From: Clavelina lepadiformis
Taxonomy: Eukaryota > Chordata > Ascidiacea > Aplousobranchia > Clavelinidae
DNA: 64,000 bases
NCBI RefSeq assembly: GCF_947623445.1
Contig: NC_135240.1
Coordinates: 6,696,001-6,760,000 of the forward strand
Direction of reading: 5' to 3'
The notes beneath the pieces were generated by a model. It had not been told where the DNA came from. It worked only from the letters and a program-made list of their open reading frames with translations, and made no database searches. Each line of letters starts with the position of its first letter. The stretch's first letter is position 1. A program made the translations under genes and the position numbers. Positions 49,801 through 61,900 of the stretch are shown one piece after another.

Positions 49801-52800
49801 TTAATTCAAATTTTTTAGGAATTAATCAATGGCAGTGGAACTAAAGACGAGCTTCGACTGACCATTGTAGATTTTGGGCGTCTGTTTATGCACACAAGCG
49901 TCGATGATGATCCCCTACGCAACGTGGCATCACGTGTTCATAAACACAAGTCCTTTTTGAACATCCCTGTTGTTTATCGTAAACCTTCAAGCATATAGGC
50001 TATGTATATGCTTGCACTTCGTTCATCCAGGCGTTTGTTTTACGCGGTTTTAATTCGACCGAACCGATGCTCAAGACGACATTTGTAAACAAAAAGTATA
50101 TCTGCATTTATTTGTGGCTAATAACTGCTGCTGCATTATATGGCGATGGCCTGTTGCGCGTAAACAAACCCACTGGAACGAAGAGGGCTTCTTTCATGAA
50201 ACACAAACAGAATCCGACACAAGTCAAATTGTGTTCTGTCCAGTTATTATATGTGGCTTTTTTGTTATACCTTCATAAGGTATATTACTGACCCTCAAGC
50301 TATTTTGCCACGTTTGGCTTTAATCCTTAAGAACGCTTGCAGACCGAAGGTCAAAAAAGTGTAAATTGGCATCCAGCAATTTCTTCTATGGTTGTATTTG
50401 ATCATTTCGTGGCGCTATTCGATTTATGCCCATTTCTCGACCGCACAGAAATACGACGCAAGCGCTTTTGGACGCCTGGGAAGAAATAACAACCACAGAA
50501 GGGAAACTACGGCAAACGTACGCGGTGTTTTTCGGTAATAGGAAACCCACTAATTTTCAAGATAAACCGACAATGAATGTGAATAAATGACATCAAATCT
50601 GACGGCCATGTCTTTCTTTATGGGTTACTGTGGACAGGAATTGAAGAAACGAAACAACGACGGTCCGCCATTAGACACAATAATTCGCTTTTCAATGCCG
50701 CCTATAAATACAGGACAAATCTTTCTCAACCGCAGAGTCCGCAATTTATCAGGTTACAATTGGAATCCTGTCTCGTCGGACGCTTGTTTTATTTTATGGG
50801 CTTACAGTTTCGCACAATCATAGATCTCCGTTTTCCTTTACACCGCTGCGTGCGTAAAAATGTGGTTGAAACCGCAATTAGCAAAGCCGACACGACTGCG
50901 TTGGTGCGAAAATCATTTTCCGATCCCAAGAAAAAATATACGGTTTGGCTGCATCGATTGTCAGGGCTGGTTGTAATTACAAGAGTTAAAAGCCTGTTAT
51001 TGTAACGGCTCGGCCTGCCTTAAACTGCAAAAACAAAACCCCGTCAAGCAAAGTTGTTATACAGCAGCTTTTTTTGAGGAAAAGTGTGACTAAATTAACA
51101 TAAATGTAAACCACAGTTAGACCTTTGCTTAAATCAGAAAACTCGCTCCGTATCATCATTTGCGGTGGTCAGAGGATGTAATTTAAATAGATTTTTGTAA
51201 CTTTTTTAAACGTCAATATCACAAATTTGAAACCTGGACCGAATACGCTTTTCAGATTGTTGATTTGTTCCGTGAAATTTACCCGAAGCTCGAAGGTAGG
51301 GGACAGAAATTCAACCGAATCAAACATTGCTAAATGAGTCAACTAAGAAGAAGTTATAGTCAGCTTCACGCAGCCAAACAAATTGCTAATTGCTACTTCA
51401 GCTTCGGCTTGGACACTCGTGAATTCGACACCATCATGTAATTATATGTAGGTCAATGACATCATCAGTCATTACGTCAGACGTTGAAAGATTTGATCCT
51501 CGCATTATTTACAAAGATATTCCCAGGCCCCGGCGGTCTTATTCAAACAAGGATGATTTGGTAACTATAACTGTTATCGGACGTTATTTCTCGGTAAATC
51601 ATATTTATGGTCGTAAGAGACTTTTACGATAACGTTTTGACAAACACTGGCACATAAAGCATCAGTAATTTAGACATGTCAATGTTATTGGTAATTTGGC
51701 CGGATTACGACTTTGCCAACATTTCTAAACAATACGGTTTCCTCTGTTACTTTATTATCTACTATTCCGACAGCCTACGCTTTAGTCATCTATAGGGCGT
51801 CATCTTTTTAATATTTTAATTCCAAACGGGTGGAGTATTTTCAGTAACGCTACTACTCGTTTTCTCGCCTTTGTGAAGACGTGAGCTTTGTGGGGTTGCT
51901 TCGAGTTGTGGAGCAGTGCTGGTACCGCTTCGAGTTCTGACAACTTTTGTTTTAGGCGTAAAGAAGACGCCTGCGATCTGGAGAAAAAAGAGTCGCAATG
52001 CTTGCCTCGGCTCAACGAGACATTTATCTCCAAGCACTGAAGCGAAGCTCTAAATGCGGTGCTACTAATACTCTTAAGCTATTAATTAGCCTCGGTAAGT
52101 TAAAACCAAAAACGGTCGCCTTGGCCTACGCAGTACCAGCACCTTGTCAGAACGTCTAAGCCTAGCCCCAGAACGTCACGAGCCTTAGAGTTATGCCAAA
52201 TGTCTCAGATAGATTTTCTCACCTGTGTTCATCGTCAGACAATTACAGTCAGAGGGTGGAGGTTATACATAGAAGTTGTCTGTTCTGTATAGACTGTTAG
52301 GCTTCGGTATGGATCTAAATACCTTGCTTTGTGGCGTGGCACACGCAACTACAATTACATACAGGAAATGGAATGTTACAGCTACATGTCGAATTGTAAT
52401 TTATGTACAATGTCGCACGCATAGAGCAAACGTGATTTTTGTGTAACTGTAATTTGCAGACGTTGCATTATGTTCAAAAGCTGCAATCTGAACGCATCAG
52501 TCCACATATGACCACAGAGCATATGTTTAGAGACAGGGGTTAGAGTCATGGAACGTAGAGAGAAAGTTGCAAGAAAAAAGATTTTAAGACTCGTTCAATT
52601 CGATTAATATCTTAAAGCGAGTAGTGGCTTGGATATCGGTCGCAAAAAAGTCGGTCAAAAATTGATTTGAGAAAACTGGATTGCTTCTAGGTCAGGTAAA
52701 ACCATTGCTACTTGACTTCAAAGTGCAATTGTTGCGTCACAATGTAGGTTTATGTGTGAAGTTGTAATGCGCTTAGTGATGCGTTTCGATATTTTCATAA

Positions 52801-53036
52801 AATTCTACATGCTATTTAAATAGTAGCATTGAGTGTAATTAAAAAAGTTAAGCAGCAAAGGAGATAGGTTACTTGCACTAACGCAATGCAAGACATATAG
52901 CTTATAACTCTTACATTACCATCTTTACAGCTTGCGTCTTAAAAATTACTTAAACAAGTTTTACTTTGTTTTACACAGCTTATTTTAAGAACCAGGTGCT
53001 TTTGCAAACCCTTAGCACAACTAATACAAAATCCAT
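43848..53036. other. 9.2-kb region between TMEM33 and dachshund
   Basis: No gene recognised. Scattered open frames exist; the longest is minus 48015-47647 (122 codons, charged, no homology), about the length expected once by chance in a window this size. Near 44983-45045 is a sequence sharing TGCAAAGACTTTTCTCATTC with the antisense SINE-like piece of the array unit. The right part is the likely dachshund promoter and upstream control region, possibly with untranslated exons. Confidence 0.5.
44051..44056 (+). terminator. Possible TMEM33 poly(A) signal
   Basis: ATTAAA about 200 bp after the stop codon. A canonical AATAAA lies further on at 44586-44591. Either could serve; no other evidence. 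Confidence 0.3.
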
Positions 53037-56000
53037 ATGTCTGTCATGCCCCTGGTACCCGCAATGCACGGTAAATGGGATAGCGTGATGACTCCGCCGC
53101 AGTTGTCATCGTACAAGGTAAGCTTTGGTCGTGTATTTCGCTATCTTGTTATACTGACAGGTTTCGGAAACGATTGTAACCTACTTAGCATCAACTTAAC
53201 TTAGGCTCCTCGCCGAGATTTTGGTCGCTATTTTCCGCCACTGATAGAAGTTGGTGTCGGTCTCAATGATTTTATGCGCAACACGTGCGCTTGGAGTAAA
53301 TTGTTCGTAAAGCATACTGAAGAAATTTCTTGTAATGTAATTAATGCCTCTGTGACTCAAACTTTTTTAAATAATTGGATATCTTTACGTCATAATAAGA
53401 CTGTCAATCTCCGTTCCCAAAGGGCATTTTCTTAACCCACGGTCAACTAGATACGTCACATAATTAGCGCGTTCTGTCGAAAATTGGTTGTTTTTGTTCA
53501 GCTGCAGTTTGAGACGATTTTCACAAACGTCCTCATACGCGGGTTAAAATTTTTTAATTGGACTCCAACCAAGACTTTTGATAACTTTTTTGCGACTGGA
53601 AAACTTAAATTAAATAATTCAAATTGGAGTTCCGAAGTGGATTTGTGAACTTTGCGTATTTTTTAGAAAACATATATCTGATGTTTTTGCATTAAATTCA
53701 TCCTAGCGTTTGTTTAAACATCTTACCACCGTCGTGTTTAGCAGTTTAAAGTTTAGATACAGCCAAGTAATAACTTTCTGGTCGTGGCATTGTGACGTTG
53801 ACAATTAGTTTACAGTCACGTGGTGAAAGAGCGCAAGATAACGTTGGTATTAATTAATAAGTAGCCAATTTCGTTATAAAGTTTGTCAAGATAAGAGTTT
53901 GAATTCTTTGAGTGCTGCGAGTAACTTTTGTCTTTTTTTCTCTCGCACAGGTCAGAAACAATTGCGCACTTAAGACTTTTCGGAATTGTAATCTGCATGA
54001 TATTTGCTTTACCCACATTCGGCTTGATAACATATGTCAATTGTGGCGATAACACGTTTTCTGTTTCGCAATAAGTAATAACCTACGCTTCTAATTGATA
54101 CATTATGACAGAATAATCGCATGCTGGTTTGTCTTTGTTTGAGTTAATGGTTAACTTCAACCGCACTCTCCCGAACTAGTCGTTATTACACGTGGTGGGG
54201 TCTAAATGTCTATAACAAATTTTCAAACGACTGTAAAAAGTTAGGTGTGTGGTATTTCATATAACAGCATAGAAAAAATATTAATATACATAGCAGAAGG
54301 TGTGATGCTAATTCACAGCAACCATTTTTTTCTTCATTTGGAGATGAATTGACTTCGTATTTTGACTAGTCATCAAAAATGGCGACATGGTCTTGGAAAG
54401 TTTTCAACTTGGAAATGGCCGCCATTTTGAATGTTGTTCATTCGATTCAGAGGCAGCCAGGCGTGACCAAAATAAACATGTTTATTTTTGCCGACGACCA
54501 CCGTAGGGGCCACCAGTGGCAAGGGTATCCACTTTCTTACTTATCAAGTGACTTGATAGCTACCTGGGACCAATACCGACACGAGGAGAAAACATCATTT
54601 GATTGTAACGTCACAATGAGCTTACCGTTTTATATCTCCCGCTTTTACGGCGAGGTTCAACAAACACAAAACGGATTTATTTTAAGTTTTGGAATTTATT
54701 TTGGGAGTTCATTAACCCTCGGTACGTAAGATGTAGCTGCTACCACGTGGAGTGGCCTTAACGTCGACAAACAAAATGTAGAAGTTGTGTTGAATACTTT
54801 GCGGCGTCCAAAACCTCCCTGGCGCACGGTCAGCACTTGATTACGGTCATGAATGGTGATTATGATACATAAATATAAAAACTCTTGACCTCACGTGACC
54901 CTTAGTGGCCTAAATAATGCCACAGATGCTGAAGAGATTGTAATTCAACCCGGAAAATGCTGGCAATATGTTCCCACGCCAACAACAAAAAGGCCAACAC
55001 CCGATTAGGAAGTTGTTGTGGTATTATGACATCATAAATACTTTATTTCTCGATGAATATTAACACTAACAGATGTAATAGTAAGGTCACAGAACCGAGT
55101 TGTCCTTTTGCCGTCAAACTTTTTTGAAAACAGAGGTTATTCGCAGGCCAGCTTGTCCGCCCAAAACAATGCATAACATGCGGCACCAATGTCTAGGCCG
55201 CATTGGCAGCGTTCCCCAGTTTTTTAAATACAATTTACCCCAAAATGGAAAACTGATTGCTCCTTTTATTTGAACTAATAGCTTCGTTTTTTGCGGATGT
55301 CTATGCTAGATACAATCCGAAGAACCTTCGCAGTCTGTTGCCTTGGGGGACTGGTTCACAACTTTGCGTTTTGGCATCATTTTCCAACCTGCAGCCCACA
55401 CAATCCTGTGTACGACCTGGCGCGCCAACTTTGCTGTGGCGCCGCCACCACTTGTCTCTCAACTATTTGTGTAAAAAGTTGTTTAAATTTGTGCAAATTT
55501 TACGCATGACATGTAAATTTGCAAGCTTGGTGTACGTTAGCGCCGTATAATACAGACGTTTAAACCAACAGTAACGGTTTTGGAGCCACTTCCTTCGTAC
55601 GAAGTGTAAATAAATAACAATAGTTTTATTGTGTAAGACGTAACCGAGTAATTCAATATATGCAAGCGTGCATGGTATGGGTACATTGGGCATGGAGACA
55701 GGAAATTCGATTGCTATGTGCGATTTGAGTTAAGAATAGTAGGAAATAACAATCCCACGCCTTTTTCATAGCTCAAAATAAAAGGCAGCATTTCAATCAA
55801 GCCACTAATTTATGAGTTGCTGGCAAATGTACGCAGGACCCAACTTTTTCCCACAAAGTCCTATTCGTCTTTTTTGCGGACGTGAGCTGGCTTTTCGACC
55901 ATTATAATGAAAAATGTTTCCATTGTACCACCTAATCGCTTTTAAATTCCTTTAAATAATGAGCCGAGATGGTGTTTTATTTCACTTTACTTACAGTTAT

Positions 56001-58570
56001 TATGCCTGCTTTTGTCGCAAGCATCAATCCATATTAATGTGTACAGGAAATGGCGGCGGCTAAGCGTAGGAATTGTGCCGCGGGAGAGACGAAGAACGAC
56101 TCAGTTCGGTCCTCAATTGTGGGTAATTAATGCGCAAAAAAAGTTCTGCGGAAATCAAAGCGATTTGTCACGGGGCTGCTATTTTTATTCGTTCCCGCTC
56201 GCTATAGTGTGATTATACGATGCCGCAAGTTCCCAACCCGTGCCCCCAGTGTCCTTTCGTGTCGCGTGCCTTTAGTGAGAAGTTTGTGCGAGATGAAGAA
56301 TTAATACGATGACAAGTACATCGTTGTTAAAAGTCGCAAATTTCAACCAGTGCGCGAGTGCCCTGGTTGCGTTACGCGGGGTTTTACAGTGAGAGCCACC
56401 TTTTTAAACAAATTGCGACATTGTTTGTTTGAACCGGACATATCCAACAGAGAACTGCTGACTGCTATTGTCGTGTAAAACTCCAATGTATTGTTTTCAT
56501 CACATGCCTATTTATTGCACAAGCAAGTTACAATGACTTAACACCTTGCGATGCACCTTGCTTGACGGTTTATCTTTTTGTCCACAGATCGACCGGCCAG
56601 CCTACAGCACTCCACCCCCAGTTGAAAATACCCCTTCGAACAACGAATGCCGAATGGTCGAACTTCGAGGGTCAAAGGTCGCCAGTTTCACCCTGAATCA
56701 TCACGAATACATCTGTTTGCCGCAGGTATAGGTTAAGATGTTGAGTTTAGATAAAACAAAAACTTGTTTTACTTTTTTGAGCCGTTTGTTGCCTTGTTGT
56801 ATTATCCTCAATGCCTTGTTTTGTGCGAGCCACCGTCCTACATCGCCCTACCTTAAGGCCATGTCAGTTATACATTTTTTTTCTTTTCAAAAAGTTAGTG
56901 CTACCACATCATAACAAAACGCTTAAAACCTCCAGGGGATAATGTACAAGCCAACCGCACCCATAGATGCGTTCTAAGTACTTCCAGACTTTGACATGGC
57001 TTCATGCGTTTGTTTTTGATTCTTGGTTTGAATGTTGGAATGCGCGCGGGTATTAATTGCTTTGTGTCCGTGCAGAGTTGATCACTGTCACTAGTAGCTG
57101 CTAATTGTGTGACCTCTGTGATTTCAGTCAACCAGACAATTTGAACATAAAGAAATCAAATGGAAAGTTGAATTAAAATCTTTTCTAATCCCTGAAAATT
57201 GCTCTTGTCTCAATTTGTACTAATTCAAAATGATCGATAGCTGACAAACCGGACAGCCTGCAGGTCCTGTACTTCGGGCAAACCACTTTAAAAATAATTG
57301 ATTTTTTTCATCTCTATGAACATGACAAAGTCCAGTTGAAATTATCTGTGACCTCGCTGCAGATTTTGAACAAAAACCTTTCCTTTATGTAATCGATTTA
57401 GTCGCCAAGCCAGAAGATATTCACATAAATGTTATCTCTGTTAAAAGAACGTAACAATAACCATTGTGACACATGAACTGCATTTAATTGAAATCCTGAG
57501 AGAAATAATAATGACTTATGACAAAATGAAAATCGAAAATTTCCTTATGCTGTAAAGTTTCGTTCGAAAATGGAAAAGTTGGCATCGTATAATTCATGTG
57601 CACGAGCGTCTTGGATTCTTTGCCTACCAGTAATGCGCGGTTGGCAGAGAAACTGAAGTTTCGTAATAAAAGTTTATTATTACGAAAAAACCAAAAAAAA
57701 TACTTTCTTATTACCTTATTGTATATTTTCCTGAATTTTAATATTTTTAGGTTGATTGGTTATTAATCAAAGACAAGCACAAATGACTTTTTGGAGATTT
57801 GCAACATCCTTCAATTGTTGTTTCATGTATTAAAAGTTTTTTTCTGTTTATTTTCAGGCGTTTGATCTTTTCCTAAAGCATCTGGTCGGAGGTCTTCACA
57901 CGGTGTACACCAAACTGAAACGTCTTAATATATCACCGGTCGTGTGCAACGTCGAACAGGTAAATGGAACTTCCGTCTACATTGCACAAAACACAGTAAA
58001 ACCAGAAATTTTGTAAAAAAAATATCAAAATGCGCGAAACACTGTTACGCAAACTCACCGGTTGATCACAAACTAGTTGTAATTCCGTCCTCAGACGTCG
58101 TTGTAATCGACGCCCTCATTTATGAGACAAAATGCAGGTCGCATGATACAAAGATGTTTAAATCCGACACCGCTTTTTTGAGTTCTGGAAAGTTTTATAA
58201 GTTTTCGACATGTTAGAAGCGGAACATTTTGATGTTGTTTGTGATTGTTTCAGGCTAATCTGGTTAGTAGATAAACGACGATCGAATAAATTGTTCTAGA
58301 ATCGTAAGAAATAGATCAGAGAAAAACTTATCGGTTTGTTTGTAGCCGGCGCATCGGGGTTCAGGGGGACCTGGAAAGCATCATTCGAAGTTTCATCTCT
58401 AAATTTTCGACCGCCGCAAAGATTCTTATTCCAGATAAACAATATTCATCTTTTTCTTGTCAGGTTCGAATCTTGCGTGGTCTTGGCGCGATACAGCCTG
58501 GAGTGAATCGATGTAAGCTGATCACCAAAGATGACTTTGAAATTCTCTACCAAGACTGTACAACGGCCAG
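53037..58570 (+). CDS. DACH1: Dachshund transcription cofactor, first four coding exons
   Basis: Orthologue of dachshund (DACH1/DACH2), a nuclear cofactor of the Eya-Six-Pax network. Exons: 53037-53117 (MSVMPLVPAMHGKWDSVM..., 27 codons), 56588-56725, 57858-57959 and 58464-58570; the first three end in phase 0, the last in phase 2. Exons 2-4 encode the full SKI/SNO/DAC (box N) DNA-binding domain: YSTPPPVENTP, VELRGSKVASF, EYICLPQ, then FDLFLKHLVGGLHTVYTKLK, PVVCNVEQ, VRILRGLGAIQPGVNRCKLI and FEILYQDCTTA, nearly identical to vertebrates. Exon 1 is assigned by phase, a good donor (AAG|gtaagc) and an in-frame stop upstream of its ATG; its sequence is not conserved. The coiled-coil box C lies beyond the window. 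The paralogue cannot be chosen because invertebrates have one gene. Confidence 0.94.
53118..56587 (+). other. dachshund intron 1, 3.5 kb
   Basis: No exon recognised. An open frame of 116 codons at 54379-54729 has no homology but starts beside two inverted YY1-like sites (see next entry). Confidence 0.6.
54376..54431. promoter_or_regulatory. Pair of inverted YY1-like motifs in dachshund intron 1
   Basis: AAAAATGGCGACATGG (from 54376) and, inverted, GGCCGCCATTTTG (54418-54430) both match the AAATGGCGGC core of YY1 sites. The second is a full match, the first differs at one base. Such sites often lie just downstream of a start of transcription, so an internal promoter is possible. Confidence 0.35.
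56726..57857 (+). other. dachshund intron 2, 1.1 kb, nothing recognised
   Basis: AT-rich intronic sequence between the first and second box N exons; the minus-strand open frame at 57131-56901 shows no homology. Confidence 0.65.
57960..58463 (+). other. dachshund intron 3, 0.5 kb
   Basis: The frame of the preceding exon's neighbourhood stays open by chance (57944-58216), but it is not conserved and the donor CAG|gtaaat fits the family's exon end. Confidence 0.65.
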
Positions 58571-59935
58571 GTATGGAATCTTGTCTTCTGCGCGTTTGAT
58601 TATGAGCTTCATCGTTTGTTGTATGATGTCTATGTCCTTCGCAAAATGTCTCATTCACTTACGATTTCTTAGAAAATTTTATAGGAAATTGGGTGTACGT
58701 TTTTCTTGAAATTTTTTTGAGGTCGTATACATTAACGTATTTTTTGCGGCCCTTGTGTCATACGACAACACAATAGGAACGTTCATAATATTTTCAAACC
58801 CAAAATGCGTATCTAATCTGAAGTCTGTGTAAACTAACGCTCAGACATTCCTTTTAGGAGAAAAGACTCTTTGACAATTTGAAAAGATAATGTTAGTTGG
58901 AGGTACGCCAGAGCACATGTAATTGTGTTTCGAAAGCACAATTGTTCTGTTATGGCATAATATCTGGACTTTTTGCGTCAAGAAACAGCAACGAAAATCG
59001 GATTAGCGTTTTGCTTTTATCTGCGCCCTGCATTCAAGCGTAACAATGTTTCTTTCAAGTCCTTGTTTGTGATATCGTGGAAGAGAAAACATCCAGGCGA
59101 CATTTGTTCTTTTTTTAACAATTATAGAGCGTACCTTTTTAGGTTGCTTGCACAATTTTTGCGATTGCAACTCATAATGGTATAACAATGCTTCTATTGT
59201 GACGCAGTTAAGCATATATAGTGTACTAAACGTGCGATTAGAAAAATTACCAAAACAGTTGCATTGCTTAGCTCAGCTTATTTTAACTATATCAGGGCTA
59301 CTTCAAAGAAAGAAACAGAAACAGCACAATGGAGTCTGCCCTATTTGCATTGCAACGCTGTTAAGAAAACTATTATAGAGCGCGTTTCCGCTGCTCACGC
59401 TGTTATGAATGTCACGCGTTGCGACTGTTTGTTTGTGAGGTCACAATTGTCGTTTGTCTTCTGATGAGTACAAAGACCACAGCAGCTAAATCCCTTAAGT
59501 TAGTTGCTGACTCTTCCGTTATTCCGCGAATAAATTACCTGACACCTATTCATCATTATATTCTAAAGCGGAAAAGTCGACAATTTTTCATATATTGAAC
59601 AATTCTCTACGACCCCTCCGTTCCAACACTGATCACGTTTTTTCTATTGTGACATCAAAATAAGATGCGTGCGTCTCATTTTATTCGCAGCGCGGCAACC
59701 GATATAGACCTGACGTAATACACAGTTTTAAGGCGTAAGAATTTTTCGTTTTCTTTTAATAAAAATCTGCGTAATTTGATTCACGATAGAGTTGGTACAA
59801 GAGACAGGGTACGTCGGTAGACAGACAATCTTTTAAATTTTTTTCACTTATTTTTCACATACGATGCCATATATGTGGCATGGAAAAAATATCCCTTAAA
59901 TATTTAGAGATTGCAACATACAACCTAAACGATTT

Positions 59936-59943
59936 TGACGTCA
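59936..59943. promoter_or_regulatory. CRE-like palindrome TGACGTCA (1 of 3)
   Basis: Perfect CREB/ATF full site in dachshund intron 4. Confidence 0.4.
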
Positions 59944-61178
59944 TATCATGATTTATAGCGTACGTCGCTTTGCGTTTTTAAAGAAGTCAAAAAAATTTTG
60001 GTTAGAAATGTCATGGCTGTTTAGAATATTCTGCCTCCGAAATTAAAGGTGGAATGCGAGATTGTAATCTCCTCCGCCCGGTTTCCGTAAAAATACGAAC
60101 AATCCTTTTCGCCTTTTCGTTTGAAATTTACTTCGAAGCTTACGAGATAAGGGAAAACTTGTCTTCAGGCGTCGCCGACCAAAAATCTGATCCGAAATAT
60201 TAACAACAAAATCGTTTTTTCCTCCTAAATTTCTTCGTGTGTTTGAACTAAAAATTAGCTCTCGTAAGTCGAAATATATGATGCAGTTAACAGTTAACAG
60301 ACGACGTAACGTTTCCGCTCCTGCATACGTATAAACGCTTCTAAGAACGGAAATTTTTGTTGATTTCCGAAAATACACTGACGCCTTCACGATGTCACGT
60401 TTCAAGGGTATTTAAAGTTGACGGTAACGCGCCGTTGTTGTACAATTAATTCGGTAATTTTTAATGCCAACGTAATGCTGTTTGAATGTTGTTGCTGTTT
60501 CTCTGCGGGTTTGCCTATTTCGTCACAATAGCCTACGTGGCGTCACAATTCAGAGAGAGATTACGCGATAATTTCTGTGTAATTTCGGATGTATTGACCG
60601 TTTGGAATGACAAGGTTCTACAAAGACGACACATTTTGCTTAGTATGTTGGAAAAAAGCGGCAACAGAAAATTTGTTAATTAAACGGCGGTGCTCATGAA
60701 AATTTCAGCAAGCCAGTGTCATTGTTAAGTTTGTATGTCGTGTTCTTATTGTGTGACGGTTTGCAACACGGTAACGACCCTTATCATTAACAATTTTCAT
60801 TCGCTCCAATAAGACGCCTAATGCTCTTAAATGACATTATCTGGTTTTCACGGTTTCAAATATAATTCAATAATGGTTTGGTGCCAATTTTTGCCTCTGC
60901 GTTTCGAAGAAAATTTTCTCCCAATTGCCGCTGATGCATGATTAGGTAAAGAGGTCCTAAATATGTGAAAGACACCACAGCAACATTTTCAATGCAAATT
61001 GGTGTATGCGTTTGTTTGTGGTGAGAGACGTTATCAGATTGTACGGTCAATGTCTGCCCCTCTTAAATGTTTGTACCCGATGAAAAATAATTGAACTTAT
61101 CTTATTCAGAGCGACTAGCTTCTGTTTCCTTGCAAACCTAAAACAACTACTTGGGTTGTTCGCACTGCTTCAATTATA

Positions 61179-61186
61179 TGACGTCA
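61179..61186. promoter_or_regulatory. CRE-like palindrome TGACGTCA (2 of 3)
   Basis: Perfect full site, preceded by TA as in the third copy. Confidence 0.4.
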
Positions 61187-61892
61187 TTGGGCTACCATAA
61201 AAGCAAATTCGTTATAACTTCAATAAGGCCATTTCTTGTGCTTAAACCGTTCGTTAAATCGACTAATTTTGCAAATTCACCGTCGCGCGTATATATTGAG
61301 ACTTGACGAATGTTTGTTCTAGGTCCCATTGTTTTGTAATAGACGCTTAGCGCGAAATGCAGCCAATCATTAGCAAGAGTTTCGACCGCAAACGTTGTGG
61401 TAATTTCCTTTTGCCATTGTTCTTCCAACTTTTACTTTGTTGTGTCATTAAGCTCCTATTGTTACGTTAACAATTGCTGCTTGCAACCTGAGAGAAAGGG
61501 AAGTACGCAATCAATTCTGATGAGGTTAAATTTTTTTTAATAACAACTCTTCTAAAAACAGCTTCCAACGCTTAATGCTAAACCGAAATGTAACCCCGTT
61601 GTTAAATAGCCATACCTGGGGCATAAATGCAGCAATTTTCTGTGTCCCCGTTCTGCCAAGACAGGGTTATTACCCGCTAAAACGTCAATTACCTGGGGTT
61701 TGGGAGGCTTAATCTGATTTGTCTGCTGTTCGATGGCCCTAAAAATACTCGAAATTGTTGTATTTTCCAAAACCACTTTCCTCATATGTTTTCAAATAGC
61801 CTTGTTTGAAAAATAATTTTTTGTCTTTGTAAAAAGCAGCAGCGCAACCAGCCTTTGAAATTCAAAACACGATCAAAGAACGAAATGCGTTA

Positions 61893-61900
61893 TGACGTCA
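61893..61900. promoter_or_regulatory. CRE-like palindrome TGACGTCA (3 of 3)
   Basis: Perfect full site within a longer 14-bp palindrome, TTATGACGTCATAA (61890-61903). Confidence 0.45.
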
